64,000 bases of DNA from Adiantum capillus-veneris (GCA_014529385.2 CM043947.1:128461891-128525890), one strand, 5' to 3'; positions 41,463 through 53,500 are shown, counted from the stretch's first letter. The notes: a model not told the origin generated them from the letters alone. Program-made: numbers and translations.

Positions 41463-41474
41463 TGGTATCAGAGC
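41463..41474 (+). other. Primer binding site for initiator tRNA-Met
   Basis: TGGTATCAGAGC immediately after the LTR end, the standard plant copia primer site. Confidence 0.95.
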
Positions 41475-41711
41475 CTGGTGCAGGCAAGAGAGGCTAAGAG
41501 AGCAAGAGCATCACAATCCCTTCGTTCGCAAGTTTTTGAACAGGTCTCCAAAGTGCAGTATACAGAGATTTACTGTACAAGTACAGTGGTTGTGAAACGC
41601 TTGATTGTGGACACTCGTTGAGTGTAGAAAGCGTTACAGGAACCACTATAGCAGGTTCAGCAGATTTGCAGGTTTTTGCAGATTGCAGCTATTTTGTCTT
41701 AGTGCTTCAAG

Positions 41712-43829
41712 ATGTCTGACGGTTTCAGTCAGATTGTTACTGAGAAGCTTCAGAAAAATAACTACCCTGCATGGAAGTTCAGAATAACAAATTTCCTAAA
41801 AGGAAAAGGTTATTGGGACTATGTAGAAGGAGACAATGAAAAGGAACCAGAGATTCCCGAGGCAAATGCTACAGCAGAACAAAGGAAAGCTTTGAGGGAC
41901 TGGCAACAAGGCCAGAGCAAAGTGATGTATTGGCTTTCTATGAGCATCACAGATGGCATGATGGGCTATCTACAGGATGCTGAAACCCCCGCCATTGCAT
42001 GGAAAAACTTAGGCAGAGTGTTCGAGGTGAACACCAAGGCCAGGAAGCTTCAACTAAAGTCGGAGCTAAATCAGGTTAAGAGGAACAACCTCTCCATCAA
42101 TGATTATGCTTTGAAGATCAAGAGTATCATTGAGGCTCTTGAATCTATTAAAGTCTCAGTGGAAGACGATGACATTGTCCGTGCATGCTTGGATGGTCTA
42201 GGAGATGAGTATGTACATTTTAGGTCTTCCATGAATACAAGAGACGACATCCCCGTGTTCCAAGATTTGATTTCTATGCTTATTCTTGAGGAGAAGAACC
42301 TTGACACATCTTCTTCTCATGGTAGAAATAATTCTGAACAGGCCTTCTATTCTAACTCCAACAGAGGTAGAGGTAGAGGTCGTGGTCGAGGCCCAAGGGG
42401 TTGCAGGGGCCAATTTCTGGAAGGTCAATCAAATCAAAACAATACAGGTGGCAGGGGAAACCAGTCTCAAGGCAGGGGGAGTCAAAGAGGTCATGGTGCA
42501 GGATCAAGCAGGCAGCAACATACTCCAGATAGTAGAGAATGTTGGACTTGTGGTGAAAGAGGTCACATGTCACGTGACTGTCCAAAGGGAAAAGCAAGTA
42601 GAAAGAGAGAACAGGGCAACTATGCATCTACTAGCAGAGATGCAGATGACAGCAAAAACGAGCGCATGTTTGTTATGCAACATGTAATGAATACAATGAC
42701 TGCAGAGAATTCCACCCAAGATGATGTTTGGTATGTGGATTCACGTGCCTCTAATCACATGACGTCTCGTGGAGAGTGGTTTAGAGATATGTGCAAACCA
42801 GATGTGTCAGGCTATGTGCAGACAGGAGATGACACAGCTCACCCCATTGCTCATGTAGGGGACATACCTCTAAATACGAAGAGTGGGAAATCAAAGTACT
42901 TAGCAGATGTACTTCATGTCCCAAACATTACAAAGAATCTTGTTTTTGTTGGACAAATGGTTGAGCAGGGTTTGCAGGTTCGCTTCAATCCAAATGGCTG
43001 TTATGTAGAAGATTTCCAGAATGGCTGTAAGCTGATCACAGAGGGCAAATGTGTGGGCAGACTGTTTACGCTGAATGTAGACATGCCTAAGGTAAAAGCT
43101 GCATTATTTGCACAGGGCACAGGTGTTGTGGCTGATGTTGACATTTGGCACAAACGCATTGGCCATGTCAATGAGCAGAGATTGCGCAGCATGCAATCAA
43201 AACAGATTGTAAAAGGTTTGCCCAAATTCAAGGTGGATGGTATGCATAAAGTGTGTGCAGCATGCCAGTTTGGAAAACAGTCAAAGGGCTCATTTCCACA
43301 TGAGCGCAATGTATGTAAAAAGCCACTTGAGGTGGTGCACACAGATGTTTGGGGTCCAACCGATACTGCAAGTATACATGGTTGCAGGTATTATGTCTCT
43401 TTCATTGATGACCATACAAGGAAAGTATGGGTCTACTTCATGCGTAACAAAAGTGAAGTGTTTGGTCACTTTCAAGACTTCAAAGTCATGATTGAGAAGG
43501 AGACAGATATGCAAATCAAGACATTGAGGTCAGATGGAGGGGGAGAGTACTTCTCCAATGATTTTTCAGATTTTCTGCGAATGCATGGTATACACAGGCA
43601 GTTTACATGCAGATATACTCCACAGCAGAATGGGGTCGCAGAAAGGAAAAACAGGCACATTGCAGAGGTTGCACGTGCATTGATGAATGAGAAGAACACG
43701 CCTCATCATTTCTGGGCTGAAGCTGTAAATACAGCTGTGTACATTATGAAAAGGACACCTACAGCTGCGGTGCATGATGTAACACCTGAGGAAAAGTTTA
43801 CAGGTACAAAGCTGGTTTGGCACACTTGA
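41712..43829 (+). pseudogene. Inner copia gag-protease-integrase (first frame)
   Basis: 705 codons from ATG 41712 (MSDGFSQIVTEKLQKNNYPAW). Residues about 10-200 are the gag (UBN2-like) region: YWLSMSITDGMMGYL, LGRVFEVNTKARKLQLKSEL. A Gly/Arg-rich stretch (RGRGRGRGRGPRG) and a zinc knuckle CWTCGERGHMSRDC (about 275-290) follow. The protease motif reads WYVDSRASNHM at about 341-351, with Arg (CGT, 42744-42746) in place of the usual Gly of DSGA. The integrase follows with HKRIGH..CAACQFGKQ, then HTDVWGP, LRSDGGGEY and NGVAERKN (D, D, E). The frame ends at a TGA because one base is missing near 43805. Confidence 0.92.
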
Positions 43830-45982
43830 AAGTGTTTGGCTGCATAGCTTACGTGCATGTACCAGATGAGTTGCGTAGGAAATTGGATCCTAAAGCAGAG
43901 AAATGTATTCTTGTGGGATATTCCCTTGAACAAATGGGGTACAGGTGCTACAATCCTACTACACGAGAATTACGAGTGAGCAGAGATGTAGTCTTTGATG
44001 AGATGAGCAGCTGGTACAGTAATGCACATGGCACTATTGGGGCTGATGTAAAAGATGATGTGGTTGTACAAAATGTGAGGCCACAGTCACAGGTTTTGAG
44101 TGGACCACAAGAGTCCTCTTCTCGTGGCTCTGTTGAGAAACCATGGAATGGTAGACTACGTACGCAGGTTACTCCACCAACAGGTACAGGGAATGTATCA
44201 CGAAAAGGAAAGGAAAAGGTTGATGAACCTCCCTTTATGGTTGATGCATCATCAGGTTTTTCACATGTAGACATGGATTCAGATGGTTCTGAACAAAGTC
44301 TTGATGAGGAATTTGGAATTCCGGCTGTCAGGACACCTGGTGTAAGGAAAGTACAAGAAGATGCTAGAGGGCAAAGGAGTGACCCAGGACCGCGCAGATC
44401 TAATAGAGTCAGAAATCCAGTTCAGAAATTGACTTATGATGGGTATCTAGCGCATCACCAAGCCTACATGGCTAAGGTGATACAGGATGTGGAGCCCACA
44501 TGTTTTGAGGATGCAGTTGGAAATGTGCATTGGGATGATGCAATGAATGAAGAGATGGCTGCATTGGAAGCAAATGACACATGGGAGTTGGTGCCATTGC
44601 CAAGTGGCAAGAAAGCTATTGGCTGTAAATGGGTGTATAAAACCAAGCATAAGGCTGATGGTAACATTGAGCGTCACAAGGCAAGGCTGGTCGCAAAGGG
44701 TTATGCACAGACGTATGGCATAGACTATGAGGAGACCTTTGCTCCAGTGGAAAAGATGACGACAGTGAGAGCTGTCATAGCAGTGGCTGCATCTAGAGGA
44801 TGGATTATGCATCAAATGGATGTAAAGAATGCCTTCTTGAATGGTGAGTTGCAAGAGGAAGTGTATATGGATCAGCCACCTGGTTATGTCGATCCAGGTT
44901 ACCCAGATTATGTATGCAGACTTCTCAAAGCTTTGTATGGTTTGAAGCAGGGCTCTAGAGCATGGTATGACAGGATTGCCAAGTATCTTGTCAGTATTGG
45001 TTTTAGGAGAGCTCATGCTGATCATTCACTCTATGTACGTGAGAGTGATGTGGGGATTGTGGTCATTACCATATATGTAGATGACCTTATTATTGTTGGT
45101 GACAATGCTATGGAGATTGACCATGTGAAGGGTCTTCTCAAACAGGAGTTTGAAATGAAAGATTTAGGCGAGTTGCGCTACTTTCTTGGCATTGAAGTGA
45201 TCAGGACTCCAGAGGGTGTATGGCTATCACAGAGACAGTATGCTTTGGACATGTTGTCAAAGTATGGTATGGCTGATTGTAAGCCAATTTCTATTCCCTT
45301 GGATGTGAATGCAAAGCTGAGTGCAGAGAAGGGTGATGTTGTTGAGGATGTCAACATGTACAGGAAGATTGTGGGTAGTCTAATCTACTTGACTATCACG
45401 AGGCCAGACTTGAGCTACACAGTAGGCTTGGAGAGTCAGTTCATGCAACTTACGAGGAAGCCACATTTGGATGGAGTACGACGCACACTTAGGTATGTGC
45501 AAGGTACTCTTGACTACGCATTGTTCTATGCAGCAGATGCACCATTAGCATTGTATGGGTATACAGATGCAGATTGGGCAGGTAGCATTGTTGATAGGAG
45601 ATCTACGAGTGGCTTCATGTTCTCTTTTGGGAGTGCTGCTGTTACTTGGAGCAGCAAAAAGCAGCCTACGGTTGCTTTATCGAGCACAGAGGCCGAGTAC
45701 AGAGGTGCAGCAGTTGCGGCGTGCGAGGTAGCTTGGCTACGCACATTACTTGAGGACTTGGGAGTGCAGGTGGACCAGCAGATTTTCATCCATTGTGACA
45801 ACCTCAGCAGCATGCAGTTGGCTAGGAACCCAGTGTTCCATGCCAGGACCAAACACATAGAGGTCCATTACCACTACGTTCGAGAGCGAGTGTTGGCGGG
45901 CGACATCGACTTGGTCTACGTCAGCACAGAGGAGCAGATAGCGGATATCTTTACCAAGGCCCTCGGAGCTGAGAAGCTTTGA
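43806..45982 (+). pseudogene. Inner copia integrase C-terminus, RT and RNase H (second frame)
   Basis: The sequence continues in another frame after the indel, with AHLKVFGCIAYVHVPDEL. After a Ser/Pro-rich linker the RT reads WELVPLPSGKKAIGCKWVYK, KARLVAKGYAQ, VKNAFLNGEL and LYGLKQGSRAWYD, with catalytic YVDD at about 45075. RNase H follows: TDADWAGS, STSGF, SSTEAEYR, IHCDNLSSMQL and TKHIEVHYHYVRE. It ends at a TGA at 45982, 50 bp before the 3' LTR. There is no start codon of its own. Confidence 0.92.
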
Positions 45983-46032
45983 CGTTTCCGGACTATGCTT
46001 GGACTCTGCGACATGCAGAGCTCGAGGGGGAG

Positions 46033-46354
46033 TGTTGAGATGTCGAGCTCTACACCTTGAGCTGGCATCCACTACGGGTCTTGGCCGCTTACGGCATTTA
46101 GTCACTGGCGCGTTAGGTGATCGACACGGAGGATCTCTGCCAATGATTCTACAGCTGGACTACACTTACAGTGCCAGCCTAGTACGCTTCTAGCGAGTTC
46201 ACACTTAGTGACCGCATGTACATATGTGCTACTTTTCAGCTTTAGCACTTAGTCATTTTGTACTCTCTTTTCTGTGAAGAAGAAGAAGAAGCTTTCCATC
46301 TCTGTGTGCTTTGTGCTTGTCTTGTGTAGCTCTCTTGCATCCTCATTCTTTACA
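46033..46354 (+). repeat. Inner copia 3' LTR
   Basis: 322 bp, TGTTGAGATG to TTTACA, preceded by a purine tract and followed by GACAT. Confidence 0.95.
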
Positions 46355-46359
46355 GACAT

Positions 46360-47464
46360 GTATCAACTTACTACTCCCACTGCAAATGCAATGTCTAGGC
46401 GAGTAGCAATCATTGCATACATCAAACTACCCACTGCAGACGCATATGGAATCTTATCCATATGCCTGTTCTTCCTCAGACATAGGACAATCTTGTTTGC
46501 TAAGTTTCACATATGGTGGCAGTGGAACACTCAGTGCCTTTCCCTTCTCCATATTGAAACGTTGCAAAACCTTGTCAATATACTCTGTTTGAGATAACCA
46601 AATCAACTTCTTTGATCTGTCTCTCTCAATGCGCATACCAAGTATATGACTTGCCTCACCCATGTCTTTCATGTCAAATGATTTTGCCATCTTTGACTTC
46701 AAAGTTGAAATTTCTTCCAAGTGCTTGCCAGCAATCAACATGTCATCCACATACAAAATAAGGATCAGCCAACTTCCATCCTTAGCCTTCTTTGTATATA
46801 GACAATGATCGAACTCACTACGTTTGTAGCCTTGAGAAAGCATAAACTTGTGGAATTTATGGTACCATGCCCTCGGTGATTGTTTTAAGCCATAAAGACT
46901 CTTTAACAACTGGCATACCCAATCTTCCTTGCCTTTCTCAACAAACCCTTCTGGCTGCTGCATGTAAATTTCCACATCTAAATCACCATGCAAGAACGCT
47001 GTCTTGACATCCATTTGGTGCAACACCAAATCTAATATGGCAACCAATGCAAGAAAGCATCTCAATGTAGTCATCTTGACCACCGGAGAGAAGACTTCAT
47101 CAAAGTCAATGCCTTGCTCTTGCTTAAAGCCCTTGGCAACAAGCCTTGCTTTGTACTTTGGTTGACTATCATGAGCAGTGATCTTATACCTGTAAACCCA
47201 TTTACAAGGTAGAGCCTTTTTGCCCTGTGGTAATTTAACTAGCTTCCATGTCTTGTTTTTATGCAGAGCTGTCATCTCTGACTGCATGGCCAATTGCCAA
47301 TTCCCAGAGTCCTTCATTTGCACTGCTTCCTTGTAACATGAAGGCTCATTGCAATCAGTCAACATGACATAATTCATAGATGGAACAAACCTATCAGGAG
47401 GTCGCGTGACACGTCCAGATCTACGCACAATAGGTGGCTCAGGCTCAGCCACAACCTGTGGTTA
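46360..47464 (-). pseudogene. Outer copia RT segment
   Basis: The minus-strand frame from 47452 carries a linker and RT: WKLVKLPQGKKALPCKWVYR, YKARLVAKGFKQ, QMDVKTAFLHGDL and SLYGLKQSPRAWYH, with YVDD at about 46745. It is separated from the upstream part only by an in-frame TAA at 47462-47464. Near 46450 two bases are missing (EEEQAY then shift). The next frame reads IPYASAVGSLMYAMIATRLDI and then meets a TGA at about 46363 (an Arg codon in relatives), just before the insertion site. Confidence 0.9.
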
Positions 47465-48238
47465 CACTCTATCCTGTCCTTGCTCCTCTTGAGCTCTGAC
47501 ATTTTGTCTTGCACGTGCAGGTCCATCTTCTTGGAAGACAACTCTTCTAATCTCCTCAACCCTCTCTGGTTTAGAATGATATTTGGATTCATTAAAGTGA
47601 ACATCATTGCTGCGGACAACCTTTTTGGATTTGGGATCCCAAAGTCTGTACCCCATCTCACCAGAATTACCATAGCCTAGAAAGATGCACTTTCTACTCT
47701 TTGACTCAAGTTTGTTCCTAAATTCCTTTGGAATGTGAGTATATGCCTCACAGCCAAAGACTCTGAGATGCTTGTATGAGGGCATTTTGCCTGACCATAC
47801 CATCTCTGGCACTGAATCCTTCTGCAAAACCTTGCTAGGAGATATATTTACAAGATGAACAGCTGTTGATACAGCTTCAGCCCAAAACCCATTTGGCAGT
47901 TGTGCATTAGACAACATACTTCTGACCTTCTCTTGTATGGTCCTATTCATCCTCTCAGCAACACCATTTTGAGGAGGATTGTAAGGAGCAGTATGTTCAC
48001 GTTTTATACCTTTTGACTCACAAAAGTCCTGAAAGGCCTTTGAAACATACTCTCCACCATTGTCAGTGCGTAAGCATTTAAGCTTCTTGCCACTCTGATT
48101 CTCCACAAGTGTCACAAACGTTTTGAAAACACTAAACGATTCATCCTTGTGCTTGAGAAAGTAAACCCATACTTTCCTCGAGTAATCATCTATAAATGTC
48201 ATAAAGTAAGAAGCTCCCCCTAGAGATAGGTTAGGCAT
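47462..48238 (-). pseudogene. Outer copia integrase core
   Basis: Frame with MTFIDDYSRKVWVYFLKHK, LRTDNGGEY, NPPQNGVAERMNRT (catalytic D and E) and HLRVFGCEAYTHIPKEFR. It is in the same frame as the gag-protease ORF, from which it is separated only by a TGA at 48242-48244 where relatives have a Gly codon (HSDLC-stop-PMPN). It ends at the TAA at 47462. Confidence 0.9.
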
Positions 48239-48241
48239 AGG

Positions 48242-49774
48242 TCAACACAAATCACTATGAACAAGTGCCAACTGTGTATCTCTTCTACTGCTTCTATGCT
48301 TATGTGGCTGCTGTGTTTGCTTACCATACAGACAATGTTCACAGAATTCAAAATCATTAAATGAAAAGCCAGGCAAATAACCAGAACGAGACAAGATTTC
48401 CATTCCCTTCTTGGACATATGTCCTAGCCGGCTATGCCACAAAGAAATGTTCGGCTGCTCGGTTACATTGATTACATTTTTAGAGACATTTGATACATAA
48501 ATCATGTAAAGTCCTCCAGACTTTACTCCATGTGCTACTGTCATAGAACCCTTGGATATCTTCCACATGTTCTGTCCAAAAGTGGTGACGTAGCGAGCAT
48601 CATCAAGTAAACCTGTGCTGATCAAGCTCTTTGTAATTGCGGGAACATGTCTCACATTCTTCAGCGTGAAAGAAGAGCCATTTTGAAACTTCAATTGAAC
48701 ATCTCCAACACCTAAGATCTCACATGTCTGCCCATTGCCTAGCCGAACATGATCTTTAGTGGTCACATAAGAGGTAAACCACTCCTTGTTTGGAGACACA
48801 TGAAGTGATGCCCCTGAGTCTATAATCCAGTCACTCAGTGCATTTCCATCAGATGCTGTAAGAAGAGCTGAGTCCATTGTATTCTTCAAGAAGTAGATGT
48901 CTCTTGACACTAGACCATCATCCTCTGCAACAGTGTTTGTCACATTTATTTCTTGAATCTTCACTGAGGACTTGTTCTTCTCACCATGGTCTTCAGCTTT
49001 CTCTTTGCCTTTTTCTGCTTTCCATTCTCTGCAGTCTCTTTTCATGTGACCCTTCTTGCCACAATGGTAGCATTCTATGTCACTCTTGCCTTTAGCACTG
49101 CGGGACTTGCTACGAGACTGGTTCCTCTTTCCACCTTTGTACTTTTCTTTGGTCCTTCCCCTGACAACTAAGGCTGTTCCTTTGCCTTTGTCCATTGTCT
49201 TTCTATTGGTTTCTTCAGTAAGCACACTTCCTTTTACACCTGCTATGTTCAAATCATCTAGAGGTGGAGAATTACTCAAAGCTGTGCGAAAAGTGTCCCA
49301 ACTTTCTGGAAATGTGATCAACAGGAACATAGCTCTAACAGGTTCATCAAACTTGACACCTTGAGCTGACAACTGACTATAGATTGTGTTGAATTCATTC
49401 AGATGATTGGACATAGGTGTCCCTTCTTTCATCTTCAAGTCAACAAGCTTCTTAAGCCAGTATAACTGTGAAGCTGCACTCTGCTTCTCATAAAGATCAC
49501 TCAGCTTTAACCAGGCTTGATAAGCCGACATCTCGTCTGCTACATTGAAGTAAACGCTTTCTGCCAAAGTCAGCATAATGGTAGAAAGTGCCAATTCATC
49601 CATTTTGCTCCATTCATCTTCGTCCATATCTTCTGGTTTTATCCCCTTGATCTTTATAGGTTTTATCTGCTTCTTTTGTACCAACACGTGCCAAATCTTC
49701 TTCTTCCACAATGGGAAATTGGTTCCATCTAGCTTCTTGATATTGTAAAGAGCAGTGTCCTGTGATCCAGCCAT
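48242..49774 (-). pseudogene. Outer copia gag, protease and integrase N-terminus
   Basis: 510 codons from ATG 49774 (MAGSQDTALYNIKKLDGTNFPLW). The gag region reads YFNVADEMSAYQAWLKLSDLY and LVDLKMKEGTPMSNHLNEF. The zinc knuckle is CYHCGKKGHMKRDC and the protease WIIDSGASLHVSPNKEW, with an intact DSGA. The integrase zinc finger follows (LWHSRLGHMSKKGME..CEHCLYGKQ). It terminates at the TGA at 48242. This portion is otherwise intact. Confidence 0.92.
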
Positions 49775-50859
49775 AGCTACGCTTCACAGTAGTTTACTTT
49801 CCTGGGAAAAATTCGGCAGAGTTTCCCCTGTAAACTAACCTCTGAACCAATATCAACCTGTCAAATGAACCAAGAAAGCTTCAGATTCTGTATAAATTTC
49901 GGCAGAGTCTCCTTTGTAAAATGGCTCTGGTGTACTCAAAAAACAGACCAAAAACAGCTCAAAAAAACACTGTCTCTCTGACACTGTAAGCTGCGGGTAA
50001 ACCTGTCTTGCACCTGTACTGTCTCTCACTGTCCTGTCACTGTCCTGTAAGCATAGACTGCGACAATGCCTCAACAGCAGTAAAGCAAAGATGCAATCCC
50101 AGCTGTCTAACTCACAGTCAATACATCCTAGCTGCCTATCTAAGGGTGCTCGAGGGATCGCTCCAAGACCTGTATCACCAAAAGGATCTCAACATTCGAG
50201 AATCCCCCAGCTCAATAAAACCTCAGTCGACCCTCAACAAAGGTTGCAGTAAATCTGATAGTACATAGACTTCCCACAAAGTCATACATCCACAAATTTC
50301 CCACTATATGCTATAACCGTTGCGGCGGTTGTTTGCTGCGTGACTCACAGCCAGCAAACCCTCAACAGACATACATCATCTCTGACAATACATCCCATGT
50401 GGAAGTACCTGCAATGTCAGGATGAAATCTGGAATATCAAGCAGCAAACACAAGCTACCTGATGAACTAGTGGATGTCGCCTACAGTCTGTGTGTAGATG
50501 CGCCCGTGTCGTATGTGACACACCTCCAAGAACTGTGAGCCGTCCTTCGATGTGTAGACAACCACAAATCAACACTCTGGGAGTGTCGATATCCTGAGCA
50601 CCTGCAGTCGTACGCCGAAAACCCCAAATTTGCAGAGTCGGATCTGCACCCGCTGAGACCACGTAGTCGAAAATGGCCTGCGCAGACCTTTGTCGAAGCC
50701 GAACGGTGGCCGAGATGACCTCAAAATGAAATTCTGAGAACACCTAGCCCTCCGGGCTACCCCACAGGATTTGGGGCCGTGTCTTTGCCTGCCAAATTTC
50801 ACTCCAATCTGAGCTGGTGACTCTAGCCTCCTGCAGTGCTGCCCCGAGCCTCGATCTGA
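49775..50859 (-). promoter_or_regulatory. Outer copia 5' leader
   Basis: About 1.1 kb between PBS and the gag ATG, with no credible ORF. It is long for a copia leader. Overlapping frames at 50417-51066 are chance readings through LTR and leader. Confidence 0.6.
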
Positions 50860-50871
50860 GCTCTGATACCA
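50860..50871 (-). other. Primer binding site for initiator tRNA-Met (outer copia)
   Basis: On the minus strand TGGTATCAGAGC follows the LTR end with a two-base gap. Confidence 0.93.
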
Positions 50872-50873
50872 GT

Positions 50874-51065
50874 TGAAGGAGTACGAGCGGAAGTGCGACG
50901 CGAGAGAGAGTGCGAGAAGAAGAGCACGACGATATGGTGAAGTCGCTCTACTGTAATGTGTTGAGCATAGTGAGTTCTTATTAGGTTTTAACAGAAGAAT
51001 ATGTGTACATACCTGGCGGCCCGCCCACTTACCTGGGCGACCACATTGGGCTTTATACCCCAACA
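50874..51065 (-). repeat. Outer copia 5' LTR
   Basis: 192 bp, TG..CA ends, followed by ATTAG. Confidence 0.95.
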
Positions 51066-51070
51066 ATTAG

Positions 51071-51525
51071 GTAGTGCTCCTTGGGGGCATCACCTTGAGG
51101 GCCTAGGTGGCAGACTGAGGCACGCGAGGGTGGACGATGGCAAGGGAAGGGACGAGCACCGAGAAGGGTCAGGTGAGGTCGAGCAATATCTAGTGCGGAG
51201 AGCTGAGCGAAGGATTTTTAACAAGGCAGATAAAAAACAATATCTTCGTGGAATCTGCCAAGATTCTAGCTAATGAGAGTGGACCGAGTAGAGTAGAGTA
51301 GAGTAGAGTAACACTTTAGTGCGAAACTTAATTCATTTCCAAAGTTCCATGTTACACTCTCTGGCAACATGGATTTTTTCTCAATCAAAGGTCTATTATA
51401 AATTCCCCCCTATAAATTTCCTTTTTCATCCTATAAAATTGTTGGAGGAGGCTATCATGAGATTCTTTTATCTCATGTAAGCATTGTCTCCTCCTAAGCA
51501 CTATTTACAATATATGTTATACGAT

Positions 51526-51564
<39 letters not shown>

Positions 51565-51785
51565 TATGCCCCACAATCAAGAAAGACAAAAGGAGGAGAG
51601 ATCTAAAATATGACATGGGCTCTATTCACATAAGATAAAAATGTGCAAGTGATGGACTTCAGTTTCTAGCCTTTGGCTCATTCTTATACTAAGATTTATA
51701 CTTAACCTTTTGGTATAGCTTTCATTTGTTGCACATGCACATTTACATGCCTCATGAGCTCACTCTAACATGTGATATAGTAATC

Positions 51786-51789
<4 letters not shown>
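51071..51789. other. Non-coding flank with (AGAGT)n and (GA)n repeats
   Basis: A pentanucleotide AGAGT repeat (about 51286-51309, five units) and a (GA)n tract (about 51531-51560). No gene seen. Confidence 0.6.

Positions 51790-51852
<63 letters not shown>
51790..51852. repeat. (TG)n(AG)n compound microsatellite
   Basis: About 16 TG units pass directly into about 14 AG units. The same TG-to-AG transition occurs at 6345-6368 and 32626-32682. Confidence 0.9.
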
Positions 51853-51854
<2 letters not shown>

Positions 51855-51949
51855 GTGATGAATAGAATTTTGCACTATGTGCATCCCCATCGCAGTTCCT
51901 GACTTCTTCCAGTACTTGGAGCCATTGTGCTTCTTGTACTATTTATGCC

Positions 51950-52027
51950 TCAAAGATGTGTCTAGGAATATGGCAAGAAAAAGACCAATAGTGACAAGTG
52001 ATGTAAAGATAATAAACAAAAAATCAT

Positions 52028-52093
<66 letters not shown>

Positions 52094-52386
52094 GAGAGCG
52101 AGATTCCCGTATGGTGACCATATTTTACAAGTGAAAGCCATTTTGAAAGATATCCTAAAACATAGTTGCTACTATGGCAAGGGCGTGATTCTACAAAAGA
52201 AGAATTCAAGGGCAGTGTGTAAGTGGATGATTCGATACTGGATAAGTATGTTTAGCCTACCTCAAAGATTTGTCTAGCAGTATGGAAGGCAAAAAGATGT
52301 GTCTATCAGTATGCAAGCAAAAATCCAGTGTGGGTGACGTAGAGATGATAAATAAAAAGTGATTGAATATATATCTATATATATAT

Positions 52387-52467
<81 letters not shown>
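51950..52467. repeat. Tandem duplication, each unit ending in a long (AG)n tract
   Basis: Unit 1 (about 51950-52090) and unit 2 (about 52257-52467) share 'cctcaaagatKtgtctag', GTATGG, GACGTAGAGATGATAAA-like sequence and AAAAAGT/AAAAATC before an AG tract of about 30 and 39 repeats respectively. Confidence 0.7.
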
Positions 52468-52468
<1 letters not shown>

Positions 52469-52660
52469 ATATGGTGGACTACACCAAGTTAAAACTTAAG
52501 ATGACCTAAAGTACAATGAGAATCCCAATATGAAATTTCTTTGTGGATCATTCATGTGAACAAATTGTAAGAAGGAAGGATCACAAATGATGCCATAGAA
52601 TCCATTAGATTTGGTCTTGGATCATGGGCAACACACAAGGAGCAACCATTGCTCCATCAG
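52468..52660. other. Short non-coding spacer
   Basis: Nothing recognised between the AG tract and the gag relic. Confidence 0.4.
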
Positions 52661-53500
52661 TGCGAGTGTTCACTTAAGATGGACCCACCATCTCTGAAAG
52701 AACCACTGGAAGGGGCCCAAATATAGAACGAAGAATCTCTCTAGCTACAACACGAAGACCACAAGATACTCCACAATTGGCATATTATGTAGATATGAGG
52801 ATATCGGGCCATGTGGCTATTAGAGATCCCTTCAGCTCACCCTTTATAGCACCTCAAGAGACTCAAGCAATAAGACCTAGAGAATAGATAGGGGATACAT
52901 GTCCTAGAAGAGTGACACCTTTTGACGATGCTTATAGACATGTAGATCTAAGAGAAGAACCACCACGAGTGAGGGGTCGTAGACACGATGATGAGTACTG
53001 ATGTCGAGTGCGGCCTTCCACTCATAAGAAGTTGGTCAAAAAGTATGATGGACCAGGGGATCCATATGATCATATTGCTGCATTCCGTCAAGCTGTTAGG
53101 GTTGAGCAAGTGACAAATAAGCACACACAGATTGGGATTTAAGCTAACACTTGAAGGAAAGGCCCTATCATGGTTCCAAGCATGAGAGGCCTCTCACAAG
53201 TCCTCTCTATGTGTCCTAGAAGAGCTATTCATTGTTGCCTTCTTCCGAATGGGGCTTCAACATGATACAATAGCAAGGATATACTCTTCTAAGCAGGGTG
53301 AGACTAAAAGTGTCAGGGACTGTGTGAATAGGCTAAAGCAGTATATCAATCGCTTTCTCAAAGATCAGAAGTCAAGCCAAAGTCGATTAATTTCTCTCTT
53401 CTTCAAAGGACTCAATAACTCAACACTGCACAATCATCTCTATGCAAAGAAGTACACAAACTTCAACGAGTGTTGCCTAGATGCCATGGACTTCACATAA
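52660..53500 (+). pseudogene. Gypsy gag relic
   Basis: Plus-strand frames give an Arg-rich start (RRPQDTPQLAYYVDM), then KKLVKKYDGPGDPYDHIAAFRQAVR, LEGKALSWFQAREA, and an open 83-codon piece from 53249 (MGLQHDTIARIYSSKQGETKSVRDCVNRLKQYINRF). The DP..H, LSWF and GES/SVRD..RL phrases are those of plant gypsy gag. Stops at about 52893 and 53002 and a frameshift near 53142 break it. No zinc knuckle or pol follows, so this is a fragment. Confidence 0.7.

Larger units (their letters stand above)
41141..46354 (+). mobile_element. Inner Ty1/copia retrotransposon, 5.2 kb
   Basis: 322-bp LTRs (41141-41462 and 46033-46354) begin TGTTGAGATG and end TTTACA. They differ at five positions by eye (about 98.4% identity) and are flanked by GACAT. 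PBS TGGTATCAGAGC (initiator tRNA-Met) follows the 5' LTR, and a purine tract (TCGAGGGGGAG) precedes the 3' LTR. One gag-pol reading unit is broken by a single-base frameshift near 43805 and by a substitution in the protease active site. It is nested in the outer copia element in the opposite orientation. Confidence 0.96.
40293..51065 (-). mobile_element. Outer Ty1/copia retrotransposon (interrupted)
   Basis: 192-bp LTRs (40293-40484 and 50874-51065, four differences) with TG..CA ends and an ATTAG duplication. On the minus strand: PBS for initiator tRNA-Met, about 1.1 kb leader, gag, protease, integrase, RT, RNase H, polypurine tract (GTGGGAGGT). Integrase before RT identifies Ty1/copia. A second copia element is inserted in the RT-RNase H junction at 41141-46354. 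Without it the element would be about 5.6 kb. The reading frame has three nonsense codons and one frameshift, besides the insertion, so it is dead. Confidence 0.95.

Noticed and set aside
43817-45982. Independent start at 43817 for the second inner copia frame
   Set aside because: The first codon is TTG inside the integrase; homology shows it is the polyprotein after a one-base loss.
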